A stretch of DNA of 64,000 bases from Niastella sp. OAS944 (GCA_024809215.1 JANUBW010000003.1:310001-374000), one strand, 5' to 3'; positions 25,627 through 34,077 are shown, counted from the stretch's first letter. Numbers and translations: made by a program. Notes: a model not told the origin generated them from the sequence alone.

Positions 25627-26553
25627 TTACAATTCTTCATCTTCTGCTGCCCGTTTCAGAATATCTTTTTCTTCATCGGTGAGAAAACGATAGCCTTGCT
25701 GATTGATCTTATCTAAAATTTCATCAATCCTTTTCTGGGTTATATTCGGGATCTTTTTATATGGTTGAGTTCCTCTTGAGTTATAATGCAATTCGGTTTT
25801 CGCGGTCTTTTTCCAGCTTTGCCTATCGGGGTTGAACAGGTTACTTATCCAGTCGAAGAAGTTGTTCATCCAGTTGCTCCAGTCGTGTCCACGACGCAAT
25901 TGATACACAAACAAAAAGCCAACGGCAGCGCCGGCCAAATGGGCAAAATGCCCTGCCGCTAAACTTCCGCCTGCTATTCGTGCAATATCAACGGCAAAAT
26001 ATAATACGGTGAGGATCCACAAAGGAATACCGCCATTTATCATGGGAAAAATGCGATAATCGGGCGCCAGTGAAGTAGCGGCTACGGCAATAGCCATTAT
26101 ACCGGCCGAAGCACCAATAAGGGTAACCGACTGCCTCATGGGCGCCAGTTGAGGTGCCAGGTTGTAACACAGTTCGAATAATAAACCTGCGCCTATGCTT
26201 CCATAAACAAAAATGGGAATGAGCTTTTTGTTACCTGAAATATCCTGTAAAATATATCCGAATGCCCACAGCCATAACAAATTTCCCAGCGCGTCCCACA
26301 CGTCTTTGTGCATGAACATAAAAGTGATCAGCGTCCAGGGGCGCGACATAAACTTTTCAACATCGCCCGGTATTACCAACCAGTTAAAAATGTTTTTATC
26401 GTATGCTGCAAGGTCTTTGTCGGCAATGTTATACACAAGCCAAATGAACTTGAAAATACAGAAGACGATGGCTATAATACCAACCAGCAAGACCAGGGAA
26501 TTGCCGTCCTGGCCCAAACCAATTCTTTTCCTATACCTATCTTCTCTTAGCAC
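25627..26553 (-). CDS. rhomboid-family intramembrane serine protease (second of a tandem pair)
   Basis: This protein of about 308 residues has six to seven hydrophobic segments. The catalytic serine is in the G-A-S-A-G motif and the catalytic histidine in G-H-F-A-H-L-A-G, the normal Ser/His dyad. A cytoplasmic C-terminal tail of about 75 residues ends D-E-E-K-D-I-L-K-R-A-A-E-D-E-E-L. There is no ATG in a sensible place. I chose GTG at 26553, giving V-L-R-E-D-R-Y-R-K-R. A TTG at 26610 is the other option. It is downstream of another rhomboid and upstream of an EEP gene. Confidence 0.85.
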   Translation of the reverse strand: MLREDRYRKRIGLGQDGNSLVLLVGIIAIVFCIFKFIWLVYNIADKDLAAYDKNIFNWLVIPGDVEKFMSRPWTLITFMFMHKDVWDALGNLLWLWAFGYILQDISGNKKLIPIFVYGSIGAGLLFELCYNLAPQLAPMRQSVTLIGASAGIMAIAVAATSLAPDYRIFPMINGGIPLWILTVLYFAVDIARIAGGSLAAGHFAHLAGAAVGFLFVYQLRRGHDWSNWMNNFFDWISNLFNPDRQSWKKTAKTELHYNSRGTQPYKKIPNITQKRIDEILDKINQQGYRFLTDEEKDILKRAAEDEEL

Positions 26554-26661
26554 GGAATATATTTTAGTGAATTTACAAAATCCATTACGAGAATAAAACG
26601 CCAGGCCCAATGTATTCCCCCATTATTTTAACAGCTAATGTGCTGTTAAAGTTGCAGCCGG

Positions 26662-27354
26662 TCAATAAAAGGTGCGCCGGTTATTTTTATTCATTGTTAT
26701 AACTAAAATCAAACCAACTATTGCACCGCCAACGTGGGCAAAATGCCCTACATTATCACCGTACCGGGGGTTGATGCCGCCAAACAGGTCTACCAGAAAA
26801 TAAAACAACACCACATACTTTACTTTTATCGGAAAAAAGAACAAAGGCCATGGCCTGTTTGGAAAAAGGTAGGCAAAAGCCGCCATTACGCCATTTATGG
26901 CGCCGGAGGCACCCAGCATTAAACTGTGATAAATTGAAGCTCCCCTTACCTTAAATTCTTCTATTGATATAACCCCATTGTTGGCCCTGTTTAATAGTAT
27001 GTTGAATTCTATTGTATAGGCAGCCATCGTAATTATAGCCGCGCCAACTCCGCTTAGTAAATAAAACAGCAGGAAACGTTTGCTGCCCCATATTTCCTCA
27101 AGCTCTGAACCAAACAGCCACAAAAACAGCATGTTCATAAGTATGTGGCCAATGCTCGAAGGATCATGAAGGAACATGTAGGTCACCACTTGCCAAAGCC
27201 CAAACTTAGGCGACTGGTAATAATGCAGGGAAAGGGTATCAATAAATGCATCTTTAAAAGTGAGCTCAGCTACCCAAAACAATACGTTAGCTATGATCAG
27301 GTTCTTTATTACCGGTGGAATACGCTGATACCCTCTCGTTCCAAAATCTACCAT
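26662..27354 (-). CDS. rhomboid-family intramembrane serine protease (first of a tandem pair)
   Basis: This 230-residue protein has about six membrane segments. The loop region has W-x-x-V-T-Y-M-F-L-H, the catalytic serine lies in G-A-S-G-A-I, and the histidine lies in G-H-F-A-H-V-G-G. These are the complete GxSG and HxxxG hallmarks. It would cleave transmembrane substrates in the inner membrane. It is shorter than its downstream neighbour and lacks the long C-terminal tail. Start ATG 27354 gives M-V-D-F-G-T-R-G-Y. Gene order is rhomboid, rhomboid, EEP protein. Confidence 0.88.
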   Translation of the reverse strand: MVDFGTRGYQRIPPVIKNLIIANVLFWVAELTFKDAFIDTLSLHYYQSPKFGLWQVVTYMFLHDPSSIGHILMNMLFLWLFGSELEEIWGSKRFLLFYLLSGVGAAIITMAAYTIEFNILLNRANNGVISIEEFKVRGASIYHSLMLGASGAINGVMAAFAYLFPNRPWPLFFFPIKVKYVVLFYFLVDLFGGINPRYGDNVGHFAHVGGAIVGLILVITMNKNNRRTFY

Positions 27355-27448
27355 TCTGCTAAGTTTAATTACATGAATTTCGGGATGTTTTGTTACAAAT
27401 AGGATACTGAGTTTGTTATTTTATTCTCCGCGGTTCTATTTTACCGAG

Positions 27449-27515
27449 GTAAGATGCAAGAAATAAGATGTATGAATAATCCCGAACTTCCTACCTCTTA
27501 CTTCTTACTTCAGCA
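27449..27515. repeat. degenerate-word array (GTAAGATG / TACTTCTTAC words)
   Basis: A compact version of the AGTAAGA-type family: gaggtaagatgcaagaaataag on the left and cctacctcttacttcttacttc on the right, with a short core. Confidence 0.65.
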
Positions 27516-27544
27516 ACTTAATATTGCAGGCTTCCCCACAGAAT

Positions 27545-28969
27545 TTATCTGAGTTTCAGTTGAACAACATTTTCAATATGATGGGTGTGCGGGAACATAT
27601 CTACCGGTTGTACATATGTAACTTCATACTTTTCGTTAAGCAGGTTCAGGTCTCTGGCCTGCGTTGCCGGGTTACAGCTCACATATACCACCAGTGGTGC
27701 CGATGTTTCGAGTATTTTCCGAACCAACTTTTCATGCATGCCTGCCCGTGGCGGATCGGTGATCACCACATCGGGTTTACCATGCTGCTCAAAAAATTCA
27801 CTGGTACAAACGTCTATTACATCGCCGGCGAAAAACTGCGCATGTTCAATATTGTTAAGGGCTGCATTTTCCTTTGCATCGGCAATGGCTTCGGCCACCG
27901 TTTCAACCCCAATGATCTTCTTTGCTTTATCGCTTACAAATAATCCAATGCTTCCTGTTCCGCAATACAGATCATAAACGGTTTCATTACCGGTAAGGTT
28001 CGCCAGCTCGCGGGTAACCTGGTACAATCGTTCGCCCTGGCGGGTATTGGTTTGGAAGAAAGATTTGGGACCGATCTTGAATTTCAACGGCTGTGCGCCT
28101 GAACCGGTCGATAAAGTTTCTATGATATAACCTTTTCCAAAATATGCTTTTGGCTCCAGGTCGTAAATGGTATCGTTCTTTTTTGGATTGATAGTATACA
28201 ACAGGGTAGTGATGCCGGGCACTTTTTTCAGTAAATGATCGAACAGGCGGATGCGTTCTGCTTCATCATCGTAACCAAAACACACATTCACCATTACCTC
28301 GCCGGTGGTAGCTACCCGCACAATAAGCGTGCGCAGCCAGCCGGTATGAAAACGAATATCATAAAAAGCCAGGTTGTGCTCCTTTGCGTAATCGCGAATG
28401 GTATTCTTAATGGCGTTCACCGGCTCGGCCATTAAATGGCAGGTAGTAATGTCAATTACTTTATCAAACAACCGGGGCACGTGAAAACCCAGGGCACTTT
28501 CCTGTTCAATTTCTGTATCTCTTGCAGCCGCAATTTCATTGGGCAGTAAATACCGGCGGTTGCTAAAGGTAAATTCCAGCTTATTGCGGTACCGGGCGGT
28601 TTCGGTACAACCTAAAATAGGCTGAATGGGCGGTAATTCTACTTTTCCTATGCGACGCAGGTTTTGCGCCACTTCGTTCTGTTTGTATTGCAATTGTTTT
28701 TCATAAGGCAGCATTTGCCATTTACAGCCGCCACAAACGCCAAAATGATCGCAAAACGGCGTTACCCTGTCGGGGCTCAGGGAGTGAAAATGAATGGCTT
28801 TGCCCTCACCCCATTCTTTTTTACTTTTCGATAACTGCACATCAACCACATCGCCGGGAACGGCCCCTTCAATAAATATCACTTTTCCATCGAGTTTGCT
28901 TAGGGCCTTGCCTTCTGCAGCATAATCTTCAACTGTAACCTTTTGTAAAAGGGGCTTCTTTTTTTTCAT
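27545..28969 (-). CDS. rlmD: 23S rRNA (uracil-5-)-methyltransferase, RlmD/RumA family
   Basis: This 474-residue enzyme methylates a uracil of 23S rRNA (U1939 in E. coli). It has an N-terminal TRAM-like domain (about 1-60) and a four-cysteine iron-sulfur motif C-D-H-F-G-V-C-G-G-C-K-W-Q near residue 72, with the fourth Cys further on. The SAM motif is Y-D-L-Y-C-G-T-G-S-I-G near 335, and the catalytic cysteine is in Y-V-S-C-N-P near 430. Close paralogues methylate other RNA uracils, so the exact site is inferred. The gene is monocistronic with its promoter box almost touching the start codon. Confidence 0.88.
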   Translation of the reverse strand: MKKKKPLLQKVTVEDYAAEGKALSKLDGKVIFIEGAVPGDVVDVQLSKSKKEWGEGKAIHFHSLSPDRVTPFCDHFGVCGGCKWQMLPYEKQLQYKQNEVAQNLRRIGKVELPPIQPILGCTETARYRNKLEFTFSNRRYLLPNEIAAARDTEIEQESALGFHVPRLFDKVIDITTCHLMAEPVNAIKNTIRDYAKEHNLAFYDIRFHTGWLRTLIVRVATTGEVMVNVCFGYDDEAERIRLFDHLLKKVPGITTLLYTINPKKNDTIYDLEPKAYFGKGYIIETLSTGSGAQPLKFKIGPKSFFQTNTRQGERLYQVTRELANLTGNETVYDLYCGTGSIGLFVSDKAKKIIGVETVAEAIADAKENAALNNIEHAQFFAGDVIDVCTSEFFEQHGKPDVVITDPPRAGMHEKLVRKILETSAPLVVYVSCNPATQARDLNLLNEKYEVTYVQPVDMFPHTHHIENVVQLKLR

Positions 28970-28973
28970 GGCG

Positions 28974-28981
28974 CAAAGTTA
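28974..28981 (-). promoter_or_regulatory. -7 box of rlmD, almost no leader
   Basis: TAACTTTG on the minus strand is a perfect TAnnTTTG ending 4 nt before the rlmD ATG, suggesting a leaderless transcript. Confidence 0.4.
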
Positions 28982-29048
28982 GCTGGAAATGGTTAGCTGG
29001 CCTTAAGAGACAGCAAGTTTGAAGGAATATTCACAAGGCTAATAGGCC

Positions 29049-29206
29049 GAAGTAAGAGGTAGGAGGTAAGAAGTAAGAGGTATGAAGTAAGAGGTAAGAA
29101 AAGACCTATTCTTAAGGAATTCCTATAAAACACAGCCGGCTGCGTTTTAATCAGGTGGCTCGAATTTCAGGTTCTTCATACTTCCTACTTCTTACATCTT
29201 ACTTTA
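29049..29206. repeat. degenerate-word inverted array (AAGTAAGAGGTA / TACTTCTTAC words)
   Basis: At least seven variants of agtaagaggt/aggtaagaa run on the left, and cttcatacttcctacttcttacatcttac on the right. The core contains ggctcgaatttcagg, which recurs as cctcgaatttcgg in the 34.1-kb array. Confidence 0.78.
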
Positions 29207-29278
29207 TATTTATACAATCAATAAACACCCCTCATCCAAGAATTTAGCTTTCAAATTATCACTCCCAACACAGGACAC

Positions 29279-29314
29279 AAAAAAGGCAGCCCCATAATTA
29301 AACAGGGCTGCCAC
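29279..29314 (-). terminator. terminator downstream of msrB
   Basis: The stem GGCAGCCC/GGGCTGCC has a short A/T loop and is followed on the minus strand by a T-run. Confidence 0.65.
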
Positions 29315-29461
29315 CTTCACGCTATTATTACAAGCAAAAATAGACCAGTGGTTAAATAACCACAGTCGCTAATTCAATAACAATGGCCCGCTGTAGAAGG
29401 TTGCTGTTATTTTTCATTTTTGCTCATTATTTTACGATTTATAAACATTTCCCCTATTGGG

Positions 29462-29545
29462 GAATAAAATCCCAAATCTCAAATCACAAGTTCCAAACGA
29501 ATTCAATCCCAAATTCCATTAATCCCTCAATTCCCAATCCCAGTT
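29462..29545. repeat. degenerate-word array (AATCCCAAATC words)
   Basis: A run of about eight related words such as aatcccaaatctcaaatc and caattcccaatccc, ending at the msrB stop codon. The inverted partner arm is not clear here. Confidence 0.5.
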
Positions 29546-30113
29546 ATTGCCCTTCGTTGTACTTTTTCTCAGCGGCCTGGGCTTTTTCAAAGTCGAGCAC
29601 TACGCCGTTTATGCAATACCTTAAACCAGTTGGCGGCGGCCCATCTTCAAAAACGTGGCCCAGGTGTGCTTTACAGCGGCCGCACATCACTTCGGTACGG
29701 CTCATTCCGTGGGTGTTATCGGGCGCATAAATAATGCTGCCCTTGGTAATGGGCTGGTAAAAACTTGGCCAGCCGCAGCCGCTTTCGAACTTGGTATCGC
29801 TTTTAAACAGCGGGTTACCGCAGGCCGCGCAGTAGTAGGTGCCTATTTCCTTCGATTCTTCGAACTTGCTTGTCCAGGGCCGTTCGGTGCCCTTTCCCCT
29901 TGCAATGGCATACACGTCGGCCGGCAGTATCTTTTTCCACTCTTCTTCACTGATATTCACCTTTGCCGAGTCGGTGCGGGAATAAACCGGGTTCTTTTTA
30001 GATGTGTCCATATTCTTATTTTCCTTTTTCGTTGTATTAGATTGAGAATAAGTGCATTGCTGCAATATAACAGCCAGCATTAATAATGTCAGGCTTTGGA
30101 GAACGCGCTTCAT
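29544..30113 (-). CDS. msrB: peptide-methionine (R)-S-oxide reductase, lipoprotein
   Basis: This 189-residue protein starts with a lipoprotein signal ending at Cys20 (I-L-Q-Q-C). A spacer of about 35 residues follows, then a full MsrB domain. Zinc ligands are in C-A-A-C and C-G-R-C, the substrate-site motif is G-C-G-W-P-S-F, and the catalytic cysteine is in R-Y-C-I-N-G. It would reduce oxidised methionine in envelope proteins. Lipid anchoring places it in the periplasm or outer membrane rather than the cytoplasm. It ends next to a repeat array and its own terminator. Confidence 0.92.
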   Translation of the reverse strand: MKRVLQSLTLLMLAVILQQCTYSQSNTTKKENKNMDTSKKNPVYSRTDSAKVNISEEEWKKILPADVYAIARGKGTERPWTSKFEESKEIGTYYCAACGNPLFKSDTKFESGCGWPSFYQPITKGSIIYAPDNTHGMSRTEVMCGRCKAHLGHVFEDGPPPTGLRYCINGVVLDFEKAQAAEKKYNEGQ

Positions 30114-30230
30114 AAAAATTGATTGTATTTACCAAATGTACGTAGCCGGGTAAGGCTTTGGATGTCTGCCAAACGACATTCCCTATGACCTTAACATTTT
30201 GTTGAGGCTATAGGTTGGTTCCATATTAAT

Positions 30231-30253
30231 AAAAAGGCGGCTTCGCCGCCTGA
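30231..30253 (-). terminator. stable GC hairpin with UUCG loop
   Basis: AGGCGGCttcgCCGCCT forms a very stable stem and tetraloop. On the minus strand it is followed by a T-run. It sits between the divergent msrB and adk genes and may block antisense transcription. Confidence 0.4.
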
Positions 30254-30345
30254 AAGCAGCATCCATGGCAAAAAAACACCATTCTCATTAAATATTTTTT
30301 AATCAGAAAGCCCATATTCTAAAGGGTATATTTCTAGGGTTGGTT

Positions 30346-30353
30346 TATATTTG
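30346..30353 (+). promoter_or_regulatory. -7 box of adk
   Basis: TATATTTG is a perfect TAnnTTTG, 37 nt before the adk ATG at 30391. Confidence 0.5.
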
Positions 30354-30390
30354 CCGACCCGAAAAAGGACTTAAACGGGACTTAACAAAC

Positions 30391-30969
30391 ATGTTTAATC
30401 TCATATTATTTGGACCTCCCGGAAGTGGAAAAGGAACCCAGTCAGAAAAGCTGATCGAAAAATTTGGCCTGATACACCTTTCAACCGGCGATTTGTTGCG
30501 TAAGGAAATTGCTAACCAAACCCAGTTGGGCCTTGAGGCAAAATCATTTATGGATAAAGGCCAACTGGTGCCCGATGAAGTGGTTATTGGTATGATTGGC
30601 TCTGCACTGGATGCCAACCCAGCCGCCAAAGGCTTTTTGTTCGATGGTTTTCCAAGAACAACTGCCCAGGCTGAAGCCCTTGACACCCTTTTAACGGGTA
30701 AAGGAAGTGAAATATCGTTGGTACTGGCGTTGGAAGTGGGTGAAGAAGAGCTGGTTGCCCGCCTGCTGAACAGAGGTAAAACCTCTTCGCGCAGCGACGA
30801 CCGCGATGAGAATGTGATCCGTCAGCGTTTGGAAGAATATCGTAAAAAAACAGCCATCGTAGCCGATCACTACGCTAAGTTCAATAAAGTGTCGAAAGTA
30901 AAAGGCGAAGGCAGCATCGATGAGATCTTTGGCTCGCTCGCAGCTGAAATTGATAAAAAGCGCGCTTAA
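30391..30969 (+). CDS. adk: adenylate kinase, short type
   Basis: This protein of 192 residues interconverts ATP + AMP and 2 ADP. The P-loop G-P-P-G-S-G-K-G-T starts at residue 8. The AMP-site motif is H-L-S-T-G-D-L-L-R and F-D-G-F-P-R-T follows. In place of a long zinc-type LID there is only N-R-G-K-T-S-S-R-S-D-D-R, as in the short Bacteroidota enzymes. The frame is open 17 codons further upstream, but ATG 30391 gives the normal N terminus (M-F-N-L-I-L-F-G-P-P). The promoter box and terminator on either side suggest a monocistronic unit. Confidence 0.96.
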   Translation: MFNLILFGPPGSGKGTQSEKLIEKFGLIHLSTGDLLRKEIANQTQLGLEAKSFMDKGQLVPDEVVIGMIGSALDANPAAKGFLFDGFPRTTAQAEALDTLLTGKGSEISLVLALEVGEEELVARLLNRGKTSSRSDDRDENVIRQRLEEYRKKTAIVADHYAKFNKVSKVKGEGSIDEIFGSLAAEIDKKRA

Positions 30970-30990
30970 GTATAAGCGATAATATATTTG

Positions 30991-31057
30991 AAAACGTGCC
31001 ACGTTCCTGAACGAAGCCACCTGGCCTCTTACAGTGATTCGTGGCACGTTTTATTTT
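30991..31057 (+). terminator. terminator of adk
   Basis: The 10-bp stem AACGTGCCAC/GTGGCACGTT encloses a loop of about 37 nt and is followed by TTATTTTTT. Confidence 0.6.
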
Positions 31058-31077
31058 TTGCCAATCGTAAATGAAAA

Positions 31078-31176
31078 CGGCCAAAAGCTGTAAGCCGAAA
31101 GCCTAAAGCAAATGCAGCATCTCTATTAATCGCGAGTCGCGAGTATAAAGAACTGAGAACTAAAAACTAAGAACTA
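31078..31176. repeat. degenerate-word array (AAAAGCTGTAAGC, GAACTAAG words)
   Basis: Words such as gctgtaagc-cgaaagc-ctaaagc are followed by cgcgagtcgcgag and then agaactgagaactaaaaactaagaact. It runs up to the stop codon of the protease gene at 31174. Confidence 0.55.
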
Positions 31177-32166
31177 TCTCATCTCTCCCGGAATTACAGT
31201 TACAGTGGCAGCATGCCCACCCCTTAACACCTGCACCTTAATTCGCTGCCCAATGGTTTTTTCGTTCAGTTGTTTATGCAGGTCATCGATGGTTGCAATG
31301 GGCTGATCGTTAAACCCAACAATAATATCGCCGGTTCGCAGCTCGCTATTATAAGCAGGTATATCGGCCTCAATTTCTGAAATATACACACCGGTATGCT
31401 TTTGCAGCCTGTTGGCAGCAATCATCCGTTCGGTAAGGTTTACCAACTGCCCGGCCAGCCCCAGATAGCCACGTTTTACCCTTCCCTGCATAATGAGTTT
31501 ACCACTTACATAGGCCGCCACATTGGATGAAACGGCAAAACAAATTCCATGCGCCGTGGGTATCATGGCAGTGTTTACGCCAATAACCTGACCTAATGAG
31601 TTGGTGAGCGGACCGCCAGAATTACCGGGATTTAAAGATGCATCTGTTTGAATGACATCATCTATAAGCCGGCCATCCGATGCCCGCAGGGTTCTGCCCA
31701 ATGCACTTACAACGCCGGCCGTAACGGTATGCTGCAAACCCAGCGGGTTACCAATGGCTATGGCAATTTGCCCAACCTGTAATTGGTCGCTATTGGCAAA
31801 CGACAGGGACCTGAGGCCGTTCTCATAAATTTTAAGCACGGCAATATCGGTGCTGCGGTCGCTTCCTTTTAGTTCGGCATTTACCTTACGGCCATCGGCC
31901 AGGCTTACTTTTATTGAGCCGGCATTTTCTATAACGTGGTGATTGGTAACAATAAACCCATCGGAAGAAATTATAAAACCAGAGCCGCTGCCCTGGGTCA
32001 TGCGTTCCTGGCGTGTTCGGCGGTCGATAACGTTTTTCGAAACCTCAATATGCACTACGGCCTCCGCTACGCTGCCTACAACACCAGTGATTGTTTTTGA
32101 GTACGCATCCAACAATTCATGATCAGTATGCTGTACTAATTGTACTGTAGATTGTATGGTTTCCAT
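31174..32166 (-). CDS. HtrA/DegP-like S1C serine protease with PDZ domain
   Basis: This 330-residue trypsin-like protease has the complete triad: H77 in T-N-H-H-V, D107 in S-T-D-I-A-V-L-K, and S183 in G-N-S-G-G-P-L. One C-terminal PDZ domain lies at about 235-328. No signal peptide or membrane segment is visible at the N terminus (M-E-T-I-Q-S), so it may be cytoplasmic, unlike classical periplasmic DegP. The family degrades or refolds damaged proteins. It ends in a repeat array. Upstream is the 21-bp minisatellite. Confidence 0.88.
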   Translation of the reverse strand: METIQSTVQLVQHTDHELLDAYSKTITGVVGSVAEAVVHIEVSKNVIDRRTRQERMTQGSGSGFIISSDGFIVTNHHVIENAGSIKVSLADGRKVNAELKGSDRSTDIAVLKIYENGLRSLSFANSDQLQVGQIAIAIGNPLGLQHTVTAGVVSALGRTLRASDGRLIDDVIQTDASLNPGNSGGPLTNSLGQVIGVNTAMIPTAHGICFAVSSNVAAYVSGKLIMQGRVKRGYLGLAGQLVNLTERMIAANRLQKHTGVYISEIEADIPAYNSELRTGDIIVGFNDQPIATIDDLHKQLNEKTIGQRIKVQVLRGGHAATVTVIPGEMR

Positions 32167-32218
32167 GGGTTAGAACCGGCAAATAATTTACCAGAAGCAT
32201 TTTGTGACAGAGTGGCGG

Positions 32219-32262
32219 AGAATAATGTGCTAATGTGATAATTTGCTAATGGGCTAATGGAA
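32219..32262. repeat. degenerate-word arm (GCTAATGTGATAAT words)
   Basis: Five variants of gctaatg/gataatt in tandem next to the 21-bp minisatellite. Words of a related kind in inverted form (attgcctattgcttattgtctattgg) lie on the far side at 32932-32958, so the minisatellite is framed like the core of the other arrays. Confidence 0.55.
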
Positions 32263-32280
32263 AAACATGACCGTTAAAAG

Positions 32281-32935
32281 CGATTGAACGAGGGCTTAAT
32301 TGCTTTAAATGACCCTTTAGAAGAATTAAACGATCATCCAATTCGATCAAATCGCACACTTGAACAATTGAATGTGGGCTTAATTGATTCAAATGACCGT
32401 CAAAAGCAATTGAACGAGGGCTTAAAAGATCAAACCGATCAATTTGAAACGTTAAATCATCGTTCTGAAGAATTAAATGATGGCTTAAAAGACCCAATCG
32501 ATCAATTCGAAACATTAAATCGATGATTCAAAAGATTGAACGGTCCTTTAAAAGATCAAACCGATCAATTTGAAATGTTAAATCATCGTTCTGAAGAATT
32601 GAACGATGGCTTAATTGAAAAAAACGATGGTTTAAACCGATTGAACGGTCCTTCAAAAGATCAAACCGATCGATTTGAAACATTAAATCATCGTTCTGAA
32701 GAATTGAACGATGGCTTAAAAGGTCAAAACGATCAATTCGAAACATTAAATCACCGATTCAAAAGATTGAACGGTCCTTCAAAAGATCAAACCGATCGAT
32801 TTGAAAGATTGAACGATGTGAAAATTGAATTGAATGATGATTCAAAAGATTAAATCAACCAATTTGAAAAGTTGAACGATGGCTTACAAGATCAAATTAA
32901 CAACTTAAAAGATTGAATCGGTTAATTTGTCAATT
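32281..32935. repeat. 21-bp minisatellite with open heptad-coding frame
   Basis: About 30 degenerate 21-bp units fill this 655-bp gap between genes. Because 21 is a multiple of three, one forward frame stays open over long stretches and encodes seven-residue units such as L-N-D-G-L-K-D, Q-T-D-Q-F-E-T and L-N-H-R-S-E-E. In-frame stops at 32524 and 32851 interrupt it, and there is no ATG or promoter-like start in front. The reverse strand is also open in one frame. I read it as a non-coding expanded repeat. A decayed coiled-coil gene is the alternative. Confidence 0.75.
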
Positions 32936-32944
32936 GCCTATTGC

Positions 32945-33430
32945 TTATTGTCTATTGGCACTGGGCCTCAACACCGAATCGGCCTGGTTCAGCGATGAAT
33001 AAATGAGCTCTTTCACCACCGCTACCTTTGCTTTTTCTTCTTCCAGGTATTTTATACGCAGTTGTTTATTGTTGGTTAAGGTATCTACTTTAAAGGCGCC
33101 CATCCAGTTGTTCATTTCGGTATTGGCTTTATTCAGCGCCGCCTGCAGACTGGTCAATGATTGTTTATAAGCCACATTCACCTGTTTGGCGGGCAGTTTG
33201 CCCAAGCTATCGAGCCGGCGTTCGGTTTCTTTAATATTTCCCCGCAGCTTGCCCACTTTGGCCATACCGGCATCGTGCCCTTCCATTACTTCATGAAACA
33301 AAGAATCTTCTTTTGTTTTAGGGGCCGGCGGACCGCTTTTATGTTCTGCTGCTTCACCAGACGAAGCACCGTTATTACAGGCAGCCATAAACAGGCTAAG
33401 GCTTACAAGGGCTATCATTAACCGCAACAT
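32945..33430 (-). CDS. small lipoprotein, helical
   Basis: This 161-residue protein has a signal peptide and lipobox M-A-A-C with Cys18. The mature part starts with a Gly/Ser/Pro-rich tether, then two long amphipathic helices (about 45-105 and 110-155) rich in Lys, Glu and Leu, suggesting a coiled-coil hairpin. I recognise no family. The last codons (N-R-Q and stop) lie in the inverted arm of the neighbouring repeat. It is divergent from the barrel gene at 33556. Confidence 0.7.
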   Translation of the reverse strand: MLRLMIALVSLSLFMAACNNGASSGEAAEHKSGPPAPKTKEDSLFHEVMEGHDAGMAKVGKLRGNIKETERRLDSLGKLPAKQVNVAYKQSLTSLQAALNKANTEMNNWMGAFKVDTLTNNKQLRIKYLEEEKAKVAVVKELIYSSLNQADSVLRPSANRQ

Positions 33431-33526
33431 AAATATGCTTGTTTTTACTATTTAAAAAATCGGATCAAAGTTAACCACTTTTATACGCTGGGTTATTTAA
33501 AATCCGTTTTATAGATGGGTTTAAAC

Positions 33527-33534
33527 TAATTTCG
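33527..33534 (+). promoter_or_regulatory. -7-like box of the barrel gene
   Basis: TAATTTCG, a one-base variant of TAnnTTTG, 21 nt before the ATG at 33556. Confidence 0.35.
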
Positions 33535-33555
33535 CACCATTAATCCAGAAGAGTG

Positions 33556-34077
33556 ATGGCAAATAGTTTCCGGCTTATATTTTTGGCGTGTATCGTGTTT
33601 GTACAAACCGCTACTGCTCAAATAAAACCGGGGCCTGAATACCGACTGGGTGCTACTGTTTCATTCGGATTATCAAATCTCACATCTAATCATGTTGGCA
33701 TTGGCGGCCTTGTTGGCGCCGAAAAAATGGTGTCAAAACATTTCGCGGCCGAAGCCGAAGCCTCTTATAACTACTTTACCGGCGACAAAGCCATATATGT
33801 TGATGCTAAAAATAAGTCGTACACCATTCCGGTACTGGCCGGCGTAAAAATGTACCCGCTTTCAAATGTGTATGCCTCACTTCGCGCCGGAGCTATAAAT
33901 TTTCTTTTAAACAATATGTCATCGGCACGCGTACAATTGGGCTATGGCGCCGCTGCCGGCATTAACCTTCCCCCCAAAACCCAACGCCTCAATGTGCAGC
34001 TTAGCTATACAGGCTTCCGTTATGATGGTATTAGCCGGGGATATGCTACATTAGCAGTTGCGATCATTATCAAGTAA
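33556..34077 (+). CDS. small outer-membrane beta-barrel protein
   Basis: This protein of about 173 residues starts at ATG 33556 (a GTG one codon earlier is less likely). Its signal peptide ends at T-A-T-A-Q near residue 23. The mature chain has about eight short amphipathic strands with Gly/Tyr-rich turns (R-L-G-A-T-V-S-F-G-L, G-Y-G-A-A-A-G-I-N-L), typical of small Bacteroidota OM barrels. No function can be assigned. It ends directly against a repeat array. Confidence 0.72.
   Translation: MANSFRLIFLACIVFVQTATAQIKPGPEYRLGATVSFGLSNLTSNHVGIGGLVGAEKMVSKHFAAEAEASYNYFTGDKAIYVDAKNKSYTIPVLAGVKMYPLSNVYASLRAGAINFLLNNMSSARVQLGYGAAAGINLPPKTQRLNVQLSYTGFRYDGISRGYATLAVAIIIK

Larger units (their letters stand above)
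28982..29543. other. 562-bp gene-free region with repeat arrays and a terminator
   Basis: No coding sequence is supported. It holds an AGTAAGA-type array (29049-29206), a terminator hairpin for msrB (29279-29314) and a second array of cccaaatc/caaatcac-like words (29462-29545). Between them is AT-rich sequence in which I see nothing. Confidence 0.6.

Noticed and set aside
29383..29730. Plus-strand open frame over the msrB region
   Set aside because: It is a shadow of the msrB gene and of repeat-array sequence.
32281..32935. CRISPR array
   Set aside because: Units are contiguous 21-bp variants without unique spacers, and no cas genes are near.
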